From NCBI GenBank assembly GCA_015183035.1, contig JACZZP010000015.1, forward strand, positions 1,178,001 to 1,242,000: 64,000 nucleotides of DNA. Direction: 5' to 3'. Of the stretch, positions 12,583 through 29,248 are shown in pieces (within the stretch, counting starts at the first letter, position 1; the number at the start of each line of letters is the position of its first letter). The notes below the pieces were generated by a model. The model did no database searches. It saw nothing but the letters and a program-made list of their open reading frames with translations, and was not told where the DNA came from. The DNA is from Meloidogyne chitwoodi. Lineage: Eukaryota; Nematoda; Chromadorea; Rhabditida; Meloidogynidae. Both the position numbers and the translations under genes were made by a program.

Positions 12583-14044
12583 TTAAAAAAGATTTGCTCC
12601 AATATTTAAAATAAATATTTTAGACCATTCAATATTTGTTGGAAAAATTCTAGAATGATAACGGCAAATACGAAATACCTTTAAATATTAAAAATAAATT
12701 AATTATAATTAATTAATTAATTAAACATTATCAGCTTTTTCAATTAATTTAATTCCAAAATTATTTTCTTCTTCTTTTTCTTCAGAATTAATGCGTATAA
12801 ACATTGAATAAATTAAATTATTATTTTTATTATTAATTAAAGAATATAAAAGTAAACTTTATAAAATTAAAATTAAATAAAATTAAATAATTTACTTTGC
12901 TATTTTTTCATTATCAGAATAACATTGTAATATTTTTCCATTATTTAAAGCAATTAAATAACCCAATGGCTGATTATTTTTATTATTTATAGCAATTAAT
13001 CCATTAATTCCATTTAATGATAATAAAAATTCAAAATAATTTTCTCTATCTATTGAACAAATATTTTGATCATAAATTAAAAATAAATTTTTTGTTTGAG
13101 AATTTAATGAAATTATTGAATAATTATTATTTAATAATTCATTTTTATTATTTTTAAATAATTCAATTATTGATGAACTTAATTAATTAATTAAAATATA
13201 TTTAAATTAATTTACCTTTTTATTTTTATTTCATAATAACGAAAACGATCAATAATTATAAAACCAGAATAATCTCTCCATAATTTATTTTCAAATCTAA
13301 AATAAATAAAATAAATAATTAATTAAAAATATATAATTTACTCCTCTAATTCAGAAGAATTATAATAAAGATCAACAGTCATATTTTTATTTAATTCAAT
13401 CTAAAATAAATAAATAAATTAATTAATTAATTAAAAAAACATTAAAAGTATTTCCAAAACATTGTTTTGCCAATTGTTCAATAATACATTGCAATAAAGG
13501 ATATCCTAAAGGCTCTGCAAATGCTCTAAAATATTGTGGAAGAGTAGTTAAATTAGGCAATGATTCATGAAAATTTTTAATCTTTTTTTTAAAATAAATA
13601 AATTAAATTAAAATTTGAAAAATAAAAATACTTTTAAAAAGCTGTGATTATTTTCTTTTATTTTTTCATTTTCTTCTTCTTCTTCTATATTATAAAAACC
13701 TTTTTTTAATTCTTTAGATATTGAAACCAATGAACAATATAACTTTTTTAATTTTAATTAAATTAATTTTAAATTATTAAAAAAAACTTGATTAGGAGAA
13801 TGTTTATAAGCTAATCCAAAACCAACAGGAATTACTAAATTATTCTTAAAAAAACAATATTTATTTATTTAATTAATTAATTATAATTTAAAAAAACTTT
13901 TTCTTCTTTATTTTGGTAAATAGTAGTTGAATAAACATTTTCTAATTTTAAAAATGAATTATTATTATTTTCAGAAAAAACAGCTCCTCCAACAGCTTTA
14001 TTTAATTTTGTGTTTGAAATATTAAAAATTGAAGAAGAAAACAT
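12583..14044 (-). CDS. Probable GNAT-fold protein of the DUF1248/acetyltransferase-18 type
   Basis: About ten small exons give a protein of roughly 370 residues starting MFSSSIFNISNTKLNKAVGG and ending SKIFILNIGANLF. The N-terminal half contains VIPVGFGLAYKHSPNQ and FRAFAEPLGYPLLQCIIEQL. The C-terminal half has DRENYFEFLLSLNG, GLIAINNKNNQPLGYLIALN, ILQCYSDNEKIAKSLLLYSL and FRICRYHSRIFPTNIEW. The pattern of an xDRxxFF-like helix, a G-x-a-V-D strand, a GY/GF-L strand, then an A-D-N-x-x-I-A-x-x-L-L segment resembles the second acetyltransferase domain of nematode DUF1248 proteins, which bind acyl-CoA in related families. No catalytic residue can be assigned, and substrate is unknown. Coding third positions are almost all A or T. 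The gene is supported by continuous phase across introns; the family call is moderate. Confidence 0.6.
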
Positions 14045-15084
14045 TTTTTATAAATTAATTTATTTTAATAAAATAATTATTTTAATTTAAATAAAAATAT
14101 TTTTAATTATTTATATTTTAAGTAAAATAATTACCTAATTTTTAACAAATAAAAATGTTCTTTCCTCCCTTTCCGGTTTTTATAAATTTAAAAGAGTAAA
14201 ATAAAATGATACTTATCTCTTAAAAATTGGTCGTAATTCATGTGCTCTTATTTTATTTTTATATGGAAGGGCATAACAATGAAATAAAAATTTAAAAATA
14301 GTAAGTAATAAATCTTAAATAAAATGGGAACAAACAAAATAATTATAGAAAATAATTTATTTTGCCATTTTTAGAAAAAAAGAATTTGTAAAAAAAGATA
14401 AAATCAGGAAGAAATGTCATTTTAAATAATAAATTTAAAATATATATTTTAATAAAATTAAGAAAAAAAGAGAGAATTTATATAAAATAATTAATTAAAA
14501 TTTAAATAAATAAATATATTTATTTATTTTATATTGAGAAAATTAAATAAATAAATTGGAGCAATTTGTCTTAAAAAGAGAAACTAAATATGTAGTAGTC
14601 ACTCAAGAAATCATTTTTGGCTTATTTATATAAAACCCTTTAGTTTAGATTAATATTAAATATTAAATAAGAATATTAATAGAATTATTTGAAAAATAAA
14701 GAAAAACTTAAATTGGAAGATGGATTAAAATATTAAATAAAATAATAACTATAATTTTTACTCTGAAAATGAACAATTATTTTAATCATTAAAATACTCC
14801 ATACAATTTTTACTAATTTATCAAAAAAAAAGATATTAAATCATTTATACAATAAAATCAAAAAACATTAACACATTGTGCACAAGGTAAGTGATGAAAG
14901 TTATAATAAACAGAGAATATTTTAAGTAATAATTGTAATAGCATAAATAGAGTAAAGATGAATAGAAATTTTCTTAAATTTTTTTTCAATTTTAAGTCTC
15001 AAAATTTTTTAGTAATTACTCTACTCATAAAAATAATATAATATTTAATTTAATCAAAAACAAAAAAAAGTCCAAAAAAGGATT
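14045..15084. other. Intergenic A+T-rich region
   Basis: About 1.04 kb between the starts and ends of two minus-strand genes. It carries many TAATTAATT and TTTATTTA runs. No open frame with recognisable protein similarity and no RNA gene seen. Confidence 0.45.
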
Positions 15085-15551
15085 TTAATGCATATTATCC
15101 CATCCTCCATTGCGATTTTCCCATTCATCAATATCATTTTGTGTCACCTTTTCTTTTTTAATAGTTGTCCAATAAGCTGCTCCACCACCTGCCGTTTTTT
15201 CACGCATTTTGTTTTCAGCAGCAGCAGCTCGATCTTTTTCTGCATAATATTTTTCTTGCTCTTTCAAATAACTTAAACTAAAAATTAAAAAAAATTAAAT
15301 TTTAATTAAATCATCTTTTAACTATTCATCCTCGGTCAAAACTGGTGGTGGAATTTGAGTACGTTTATATTCCCTCTTTTCCTTCTTACTCAGAGATACA
15401 GGACGTTTTTCATTTTTAACACTAAAAAATTTTAAAATAAAAAAAAAAAGAAAATATTTAAAAACCGTTGAGAAAGAATTTCTTCAGTAATATACCACGG
15501 CTTTTTTATTTCACGTGGAGCATAATTACCAGAAGTTTGTTGGTCGCTCAT
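15085..15551 (-). CDS. Small conserved-looking hypothetical protein
   Basis: Three exons join in phase (introns near 15293-15325 and 15423-15464) into about 120 residues. The protein starts MSDQQTSGNYAPREIKKPWY, continues with ITEEILSQRVKNEKRPVSLS, a basic region KKEKREYKRTQIPPPVLTED, a charged helix YLKEQEKYYAEKDRAAAAEN and ends EWENRNGGWDNMH. There is no signal peptide or membrane segment. The charged helix looks like a short coiled coil. Codon use is less A+T-biased than in the neighbouring genes, which argues that it is constrained. I do not recognise the family. Confidence 0.7.
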
Positions 15552-15716
15552 TTTATTTATGTGTATAGTGAATATTTTCTATAAATTAGAATTTATGAAA
15601 GATAAAATATTATTTGTAAATGAAAGTTAAAAATTAAAATTAGAAAATACAAAATTTTAATTATCAAATTAGAAAAAAATAAAGCTTTGTATTGTTGACT
15701 AATAAAATTTTACAGC

Positions 15717-15965
15717 GAGCCAACTGAGTACCGCCACTAGAGTACAGCAATTACAGTCCCAGGCAGAAGGGTATCAACTTTTTCAAAAATGTCTATATTT
15801 TCTTTATGAACCATAAAAAGTTGAATAAATATAATAAACCACGTACAATAAGACGAAAAATAAAGAATCAAATTATGTAATAAAGAATAGTTGTTTGTCT
15901 GTCTTTTATAGACAAATGATTGAGGGTAGTGAACATTGTCCCCAAATGAAAGAGATTCTTGTACT
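15717..15965 (+). other. Two orphan exon-like islands, possible small gene or gene remnant
   Basis: A segment after the acceptor-like TTTTACAG reads ASQLSTATRVQQLQSQAEG and ends at a donor-like GG|GTATCA near 15768. About 145 nt later, after TTTTATAG at 15913, a second segment continues in the same phase with QMIEGSEHCPQMKEIL. The joined piece is about 37 residues, helical in character, and clearly less A+T rich than its surroundings. No start codon exon is evident upstream and the frame ends at a stop near 16012. It could be part of a tiny gene, a decayed copy, or exons of a gene with very small other exons. I do not recognise the protein. Confidence 0.3.
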
Positions 15966-16508
15966 TTTAGTTTTTTTCAGATTTTGCAAAATTATAGCTC
16001 TATAATTGTTGTATCTAAACATTTTATTTGGTGTAGTTATGAATTTTTTTAATTTTCTTATTTTTGGTGATATCTCTATCTTTATCCAATCAATCCCTTA
16101 TTTTGGATTTACAATAATCAAAGTTTAATTTATTTTAGATAATAATCAATTTAATCTGCTCTCTAAAAGAATATTAAAATTATTTTTCTAAATTTAAAGT
16201 GAATACCTCCCAAAATCTTTTTATTAAATATTTTATTTATTGACAGGTAAAACAAGTTTTTATTTTATTTTATAACAAAGTTGTTTATTTATTATTGAAA
16301 TTTGTGAATATATATATTCTTTTTTAAACAATTTTTACCTTTTTTCTTTTTCATTTTTGGCCATAATTTTTATATATTTATTGATCAATCATTTATTTAT
16401 GATTTTTTATTTAATTCTAATAATTTTATTTTTAAATTAATTTTTATTAATTTTAACTGAAACACAATTAATTGACTTTTTTGGGTAATAAGATATAAAA
16501 AGAAAAAC

Positions 16509-16540
16509 ATTTATTTATTTATTTATTTATTTATTTATTA
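16509..16540. repeat. TTTA microsatellite
   Basis: About eight tandem TTTA units upstream of the CNNM gene. Simple-sequence DNA of this kind is frequent in the 9-24 kb block; no function is implied. Confidence 0.85.
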
Positions 16541-16773
16541 TCTGTTAGAAAAAATCTTTTTCAATTAAAAAACAAATTTTTTAATAAGAAAATTTTTTGA
16601 TAAAAAATTATTATTTTCTCTTTAAATATATCATGTGTTATTAAAAATAATAAAACGAGACAAAATTTTAATTAAATAAATAATAATATTAAATTATTAT
16701 TTTCTTATCTATTTTTAATTTTATTTTAATATAATATTAATTATAATTTAAAAATAATATTTTTTTAATAAAA

Positions 16774-20274
<3,501 letters not shown>

Positions 20275-20653
20275 AAGAATTATGAAGAAAAATATTTTTA
20301 AATTAATTCATCAAAATTTATTATTAATTAATTAAATTTAAATAAATATTTATATTTCTTTTGTTTTTTTAAACAATTAAATTATTTAACAAAAAATTAA
20401 AAAAGAAAAGAAAAATATACAACTGTTCTTTTTTTAATATATTTAGTTAATAAAAATAAATTTAAAAAAAATCATTAAAAATATTGCCTAATGACACCCA
20501 TCATTCATTTAATTTTTTTTATAAAATATAAAGGGGAGGAGGTATTATTTAAATATTTTTTTAAATTAAATAAATTAAAAAAAAAACATTTTCTAAATTT
20601 CTTTGTAGCCTTTCTTTAAAATTTAAATTTAATTAATTAATTAATTAATTAAA
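20275..20653. other. Intergenic region between CNNM and DEG/ENaC genes
   Basis: About 379 bp, A+T rich, between two plus-strand genes. A TAATTAATTAATTAATT run lies directly upstream of the next ATG. No other feature seen. Confidence 0.45.
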
Positions 20654-23600
20654 ATGAATGGTTTACAACCAATAAATAATAAAGAATTAAATAAACAACA
20701 AAATATTATTTTAATTGAAAAAGAAAATTCTGTTAATTCTTCTTCTAATTATTTATGTTGTTTTTGTAATAAAGAATATTTTTGTAGTAGTAAAAAAGAA
20801 GAAAATAAAAAAAGGTAAAAATAATTTATTTATTTAATTATTTTAAAATAGTAACACATTTTTTAAACCAAAATGATTAATTAATATATTTTCTTTATTT
20901 TTATATTTTTAGAATGTTTTATTTATTTATTTTAGCCAATTGTTTTTTAATATATTTTTAATAAATTAAATAATTTATTTATTTATTTTTATATTTCCTT
21001 TGATTTTAAATAAAAAGGAAAAAAAATATTTAATTTTTATATGTATATTTTTAAAATTAATTAATTATATAAATATGTAGTTCTTCTTCTTCTTCTTCCA
21101 ATAATAAACAACAAAAAGTTTCATTAATTAATCAATCAAAAAATAATTTAAATAAAAAAATTTCAAAAAAATATTCTTTATCTTCTCATTATGCAAATAT
21201 TAATTTATTAAATAATTCTAAAAAATTATCAAAATCTTTTTCTTTTTCTTCTTCTTCTTCTTTATATTCTTCTTCTTCTTCAATATATGATTATTCTTCT
21301 TCTTCAAATAATTTTTCTTCTCATCATCGTCACAGAAGAAGGGGAGGAATGCGTTGGCATAAAAAAAGACCAGAAAAAGCTTATTGTCGATTACTTAAAG
21401 TTTTTTTTAAATTTAATTTAAATTTAATTTTTAAGGAAAATACAACATTTCATGGAATTCGTGATTCGATAGCTACGGGGGGTTGGTTACGAGCTCTTTG
21501 GATTTGTATTATAATTCTGGCATCAATGGCTGCTTTAATTGGTTGTGGATTTATTGGTAATCAATTTAAATTAAATTATAATTTATTTTTAAAGTTTGGG
21601 AATTTAATACAAGGCCATTATCAGTTACTTATAGCATTAGAGAAAATGGTAATAATTAATTTAATTTAATTATATTAATATTTAATATATTTAGTTAGTC
21701 TAATATTACCAGATATTGTAATTTGTCCATTTAATCGTTTTAATAAAACATTTTTACAATTTTGGAATGTTAGTGATAATTTAGCAGAATATTTAGAGGT
21801 AATTAATTTTAATTATAATTTAATTTATTTTTAAAATTAAAGTTAGCATTTCCTCAGTCATCACAACATCCATTTCAATATAAATCATATAAAGCTTTAA
21901 TTGAAAAAATAGATGAATTAGAAGAAGAATTAAAACAATTATTAATTAAAATTAAAATATCTTTTGCTGAATTTATTAATAAAGTAAATAAATATTTAAA
22001 TTAATTTTAAATTAATTTTTAAAATAAAAAGGCAGCAATTAATTGTAAAGCATTTTTTGTAAATAAATCAATTTGTGATAATATAAATGAATTAATGACA
22101 ATGGTCGGTAAATGTTTTAGAATTTCTGGTGAAGAACAAAAAAATGATGGACATGGACATGCACAAAAATTAATTATACGTTTACCAAAACATTTATATA
22201 ATCCAGCACCTAATCAAATGCTAAATAATGGAATTTTAGTTAAATTAGCTGAAAGAAATAAAGGAATAGATCATGACATGTTTGAGAGATTATTTTAATT
22301 TAATTTAATATTATTATTTAAAAAAGGTCTTTTGTACCAGCTGGTGTTCATGCAATTATTCAACTTAGAGGTTATTAGTTAATTAAATTTAATATATTTG
22401 TTTTTAGCAACTAGATTTGAATTTAAACATTATCCACCTCATTTTCTTTGTAGAGAAGAAGAAGAAGAGTCTTATTCACGTGTTTGGTGTTTTGAAGTAT
22501 TTAATTTAAATAATTTAATTATTTTTTATTTATTTTGTTTTTAAAGAAATGTTTTTTGGAAAAGGCAGAAAAAGAATGTAATTGTTCATTAGCAGCAGCT
22601 GCAAAGCCTGGAAGTTTAAATATTTGTACACCTAGACAATTCTTTAATTGTGTTTATATTTCTTTACAATTTGCTAATGCTAATATTGTTGATAATAATG
22701 TAGCGGTAATTTAAAATAAATAAATAAATATTTAATTAAATATTAAAAAAGAAATGTAAAACAATTTGTTTACCTCCTTGTAGAAATTGGCGTTTTGATA
22801 AAACAATTAGTTATGGTAAATTAATTAATTTATTAATTTATTTATTTATTATTTTTTAAAGCTAATTTTCCTTCACAAGTAGCTAAACATTTTGTTAAAG
22901 ATGAATCAAAATGGGAAGATTTACAAAATACTATAATGTAAATATAATTAAATAAAAATATTAATTTTAATTTTTTTAGTTTGGAAGTATTTTATACAAC
23001 ATTAGATTATACAGTAATTCAACAAATGTTAACAATAACACCTTCTTCATTTATAGCTCAACTTGGAGGTCAGTGGCTTCGACTGACTTCCCAACTGGGA
23101 GGTCAGTCTTTTTTTTTAATTAAAAAAAATAAATATTTTTTTAGGTCAAATTTCACTTTGGTAATATTTATATTCTTTTTTTACAAAATTAGTATTTATT
23201 TATTTATAAAAAAACAGGATTGGAGGATCAATAATTTCAGTTATTCAATTAGTTATTTATTTAATTAGTTATTTTTTTGTTTATTTTCGTCGAACAAGAA
23301 AAGAAGCTTTAGGAAGAATTAGAGAAAACAAATTAAGAAGAAAAAGTGAATTATCTAATAATAATGAAAATAAAATAAAAGAAAAAATAGCATTAGAAGG
23401 TGGATTACCTGAACCAGCAGAAATTGAAATTTTATGTCAAAAAGAAAAACAAAAAATTAAAAGAAAAAGAAAAAATAAAAAAGATGAAGAATTTGAACAT
23501 AGAAAAGAACAAAGAAAGAAAAAAAGAAAAATTAAAGGTAAAAATAATTATTTAAATATTATTACCTATTTAATAATATTTAATTTAAAAAATTATTATA

Positions 23601-23910
23601 TGTTTATTAGGCATATATATCATTTCAAAAATCAGACATTTTATCAGAAAAATTTTTGTAATATTTTGTTCATTTTTTCAGAGCCGTAGGCAAAAATTTC
23701 TTTTTTCATTTCAATTTAATTTTTTCAAATATTCTCAATTTCTTCTCTTATTTGTTAGAATATATTGTAGATTAAAACCTCTATTTATTAAAACTTTAAA
23801 TTCTTTAATTTTATTTTTCAGGTTTTTCACGAAAATCTGACGATAATAATATAGAAAATAATGATTATAATTATGAAATGGATGTTAATTGTATAACAGC
23901 TAGAGTTTAA
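20654..23910 (+). CDS. DEG/ENaC family cation channel subunit
   Basis: Amiloride-sensitive-type sodium channel subunit of the degenerin/ENaC/ASIC family. The cytoplasmic N-terminus is Asn/Ser-rich with long serine runs and an HRHRRRGGMRWHKKRP basic patch. The family signature TTFHGIRDSIATGG (FHG and H-G motif) precedes TM1 (LWICIIILASMAALIGCGFI). The extracellular part carries cysteine-rich blocks: HAIIQLRATRFEF, ECNCSLAAAAKPGS, NICTPRQFFNC and CKTICLPPCRNWRF. TM2 begins at about 23200 (LGGQISLWIGGSIISVIQLV) followed by a long basic tail with KEALGRIRENKLRRK and the end CITARV. The canonical GxS filter appears as GGS. Around 23059-23217 the gene shows a duplicated splice donor and a 16-nt microexon (separate findings). 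Which C. elegans subgroup (del, asic, egas, flr-1) is closest cannot be decided by eye. Confidence 0.9.
23059..23107 (+). repeat. Tandem duplication of a splice-donor region in the channel gene
   Basis: Two 16-nt copies, CAACTTGGAGGTCAGT at 23059-23074 and CAACTGGGAGGTCAGT at 23092-23107, differ by one base and lie 33 nt apart. Each contains a usable GGAG|GT donor (GT at 23069 and 23102). The intervening 33 nt are open in the reading frame. The first donor also sits in a potential stem (GTCAGT at 23069 pairing with ACTGAC at about 23082). Confidence 0.85.
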
Positions 23911-24379
23911 TAATTTTACTTTAAAAGAAAATTAAATTTATTTATTCCATGAATAAAAAATTATAAAAATGAGAATTTAAAAAAAGATTATGGAATGTTT
24001 AAGAGATTTTGCTTAAAATTAGCACATAATATTGCAATAATGAAATTTGTTAAAAAGCTTTAATAAATTTTTAAAAGCTAAATTAAATAAGAAATATCCT
24101 TTTTATTTTTATAAAATTTTAGCCTTTTCATAAAATTTATAATATTTTAGAAAAATTCACAACACAATTTTGAATAATAAAAAAAATTATTTTAAAATAG
24201 AATATAATTCATTTTGTCAAAAAATATTCATAAAAGATGAGAATACATTTACTTTTTTCTATCAGAGATGTACAACTATAATTAAGAAGAAAATAAAAAT
24301 TCTTTAAAAAAAAGCAAAAAAATATCTAAAAATATAGGAATGTTTTCTCAAATATTAAAATCAAAACAAATTTAAAAAA
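23911..24379. other. Convergent intergenic region
   Basis: About 470 bp between the stop codons of the DEG/ENaC gene and NSF. A+T rich, probably two 3' UTRs. Nothing else recognised. Confidence 0.5.
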
Positions 24380-27225
<2,846 letters not shown>

Positions 27226-28104
27226 TGTAACTAAAATTAATTTTTGCTTAAACAAATAAAAACAAAATAAATTTTCTACGAGTTTTTTTCCAAATATAAG
27301 CTACTTACTATCTAGGAACATGAACGAGTTTCTCAAAGAAAAACGTTTTTTAATAAATCAACATTTATTCGCAAACAAAATATCAAAGAATACCAGTAAC
27401 GTATTAATAAAACACGTCAGATTTTCTGTGACATTGGCTCCTTACATTTCGTGCCACTCTATTGAGACATTTCGTCTCAACGGCAAAAAACTACATTTCG
27501 TTTACCAGAGTATATACTAAATAAGGAGATAGGAGGAAACTAGAGAATACTTGCGCCTTGTCGGCCGGCGCCTAGTTGGGTGAGCCCGAATTGAAATGAA
27601 AGCTAGAGAAACAAAAACTAGAGAAAACGAAAAGTAATGAGAATAATGAGGCGATGAAGCTCAAAGAAAAAACATTCAAAAACGTGTTCACAGAACGCCC
27701 GTGAAGGCGCATGCCAGAAGTTGCGACCAAGTAGGCGCAAGGCCACGTAAGCGCAAAACCAAGGCACAAAAATTGCATTCCCGGGATCCTGATTCGGGAT
27801 TTAAAAAATCGCTGGATTTCGAGATTCAAAATGTCTAAAATCCCGACCTTGGATCGGGAATTCCGTAAATTCCCGGCCGGATCTCTCCCAGTGCTTACCT
27901 CATAAATCAGATTAAAATCTCTGCTCTACGTGGACTTGCGACTACCCGGTCGCGAATTTCTAATTGATTCTTCACTAAAAAAATTTTTTTGAAAGTAACA
28001 TTGCAATTTAATGATTATTTTCTAATAAGTATGAGTCACTCTCTGTAAAAGTCGATACATATGTAGTTTTCAATTATTTTTTGTTTAGATAATAAAAAAT
28101 TATA
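27226..28104. other. Divergent intergenic region with repeat-derived, G+C-richer DNA
   Basis: About 880 bp between NSF and WBP2. Unlike almost all other spacers here, the part from about 27540 to 27960 is rich in G and C (GGCCGGCGCC, CCCGGGATCC, CCCGGCCGGATC). It contains an imperfect inverted repeat (separate entry). Three ACATTTCGT copies lie at 27444, 27467 and 27493 on the NSF side. Minus-strand open frames here match no known protein. Confidence 0.5.
27777..27862. repeat. Imperfect inverted repeat, possible MITE or foldback fragment
   Basis: The arm at 27777-27802 (ATTCCCGGGATCC...CGGGATTT) is the approximate reverse complement of 27838-27862 (AAATCCCGACC...CGGGAATT), with about 35 bp between. 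G+C content contrasts with the neighbourhood. A further AATTCCCGGCCGG follows at about 27868. Consistent with a nonautonomous repeat, but no target duplication was identified. Confidence 0.55.
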
Positions 28105-29023
28105 ATGTCTTTGAATATAGCAAATACACCCGATGGCCGTGGCGTGATAATTTACAATGGAGAAATGTATGTATAAAATGTAGACTATATTCAAAAAAAT
28201 TTCAGAATTCTTCTGTTTGTACGTGAAGTTCAACTAAGTTTTGATAAATACACGGCACCCGAATTTAAAGGAATTAAGAAAGGGAATCTTTATCTGACTT
28301 CACATCGGGTTTTTTTTGATATTTTATAAATAATAATTATTTTTAAGATTATTTTTAACAATGTCAATGATCCTAGCAGCAATTTCAAATCTTTATCGAT
28401 GCCATATGTGTCATTGCGTGATATAAAACTTGAACAGCCTATCTTTGGAGCAAATTATCTACATGGTGAATTGATTGCTCAACCAGATGGAAATTGGCAA
28501 GGAGAAGCATCTTGGCGGTTGACGTTTAAACGTGGTGGTTGCATTGACTTTGGACAGGCATTATTGAAAAGCGATGAAATGAGTTAGAAATTAAATTTTA
28601 ATAATTTATTTAAACCATTTGAGCCAAAAATTTTACTCGTCGCCCATTTGATGCACCACCACAATATGCTCCTCCAGCAGGTTCTTACTACTCTCCACCA
28701 CCCACATATTATTGGACAGGTGGTAATTACAATGGATATCAGGCGCCTACGCACGTATTTAATGAGCAGCCACCAGGTAAATTTTAACTGATTTACAATT
28801 TTCCTATTAATGTTTTTTAGCTGAGAGTGTTTACATGTGGGACTGTCCACCACCATATCCTGGTATGGGACAGGTCGTGCCAAATCAGCCACCGCAAAAT
28901 CGATCTAATGGAAGTTTTGGCCCTTCAGCACCACCATATCCAACTGGTAACCCACCATATCCTGCTGGTCCACCGACTTATAACCAAGCGACTGCTCTTC
29001 CACAGAAGGTTCACACTGACTAG
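28105..29023 (+). CDS. WBP2: WW domain-binding protein 2 (WBP2) homologue
   Basis: WBP2 is a small adaptor with an N-terminal GRAM domain and C-terminal PPxY motifs that bind WW domains of proteins such as YAP and NEDD4-type ligases. The GRAM part reads MSLNIANTPDGRGVIIYNGE, LSFDKYTAPEFKGIKKGNLY, LTSHR, IIFNNVNDPSSNFKSLSMPY, LEQPIFGANYLHGE and WQGEASWRLTFKRGGCIDFG, all matching the family. The Pro/Tyr/Gly-rich tail has PPQY, PPTYY, PPPPYPGMG, PPYP repeats and PPTYN, giving at least four PPxY-type sites. It ends KVHTD. About 250 residues, the usual size. Introns are small, the first after MSLNIANTPDGRGVIIYNGEM. Looks complete. Convergent with UBA2 (225 bp). Confidence 0.93.
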
Positions 29024-29248
29024 AAAGAATTGAATGATGTAAAACATCTATACTTTAACATTCCCTGTAGATTTTACATTTCTGACACTTAAATATCAAA
29101 ATATAACTATTCCTAAATATGTATAATTCAAATTATCAATAAATACAATTTATTTTCTTCCACTGTGAATTCAAAATAAACTTAAAATAATAAAAGCTCG
29201 CCACCAGGGGCACAAAAAAGTCAAAAAACAAAAACTTTCGACAATTGT

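Larger units (their letters stand above)
15552..16773. other. Divergent intergenic region with exon-like islands
   Basis: About 1.2 kb between a minus-strand and a plus-strand gene. Most is A+T rich, but two islands of normal composition at about 15717-15768 and 15914-15965 look like small exons (separate entry). The right half contains a TTTA microsatellite at about 16509-16540. Confidence 0.5.

Noticed and set aside
10000..14000. Dense TAATTAATT and TTTATTTA runs as candidate regulatory or replication elements
   Set aside because: They are mostly introns of the minus-strand genes and typical of this composition; no conserved pattern beyond low complexity.
27572..27829. Minus-strand open frame in the G+C-rich island
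   Set aside because: Looks like translated repeat; no domain recognised.
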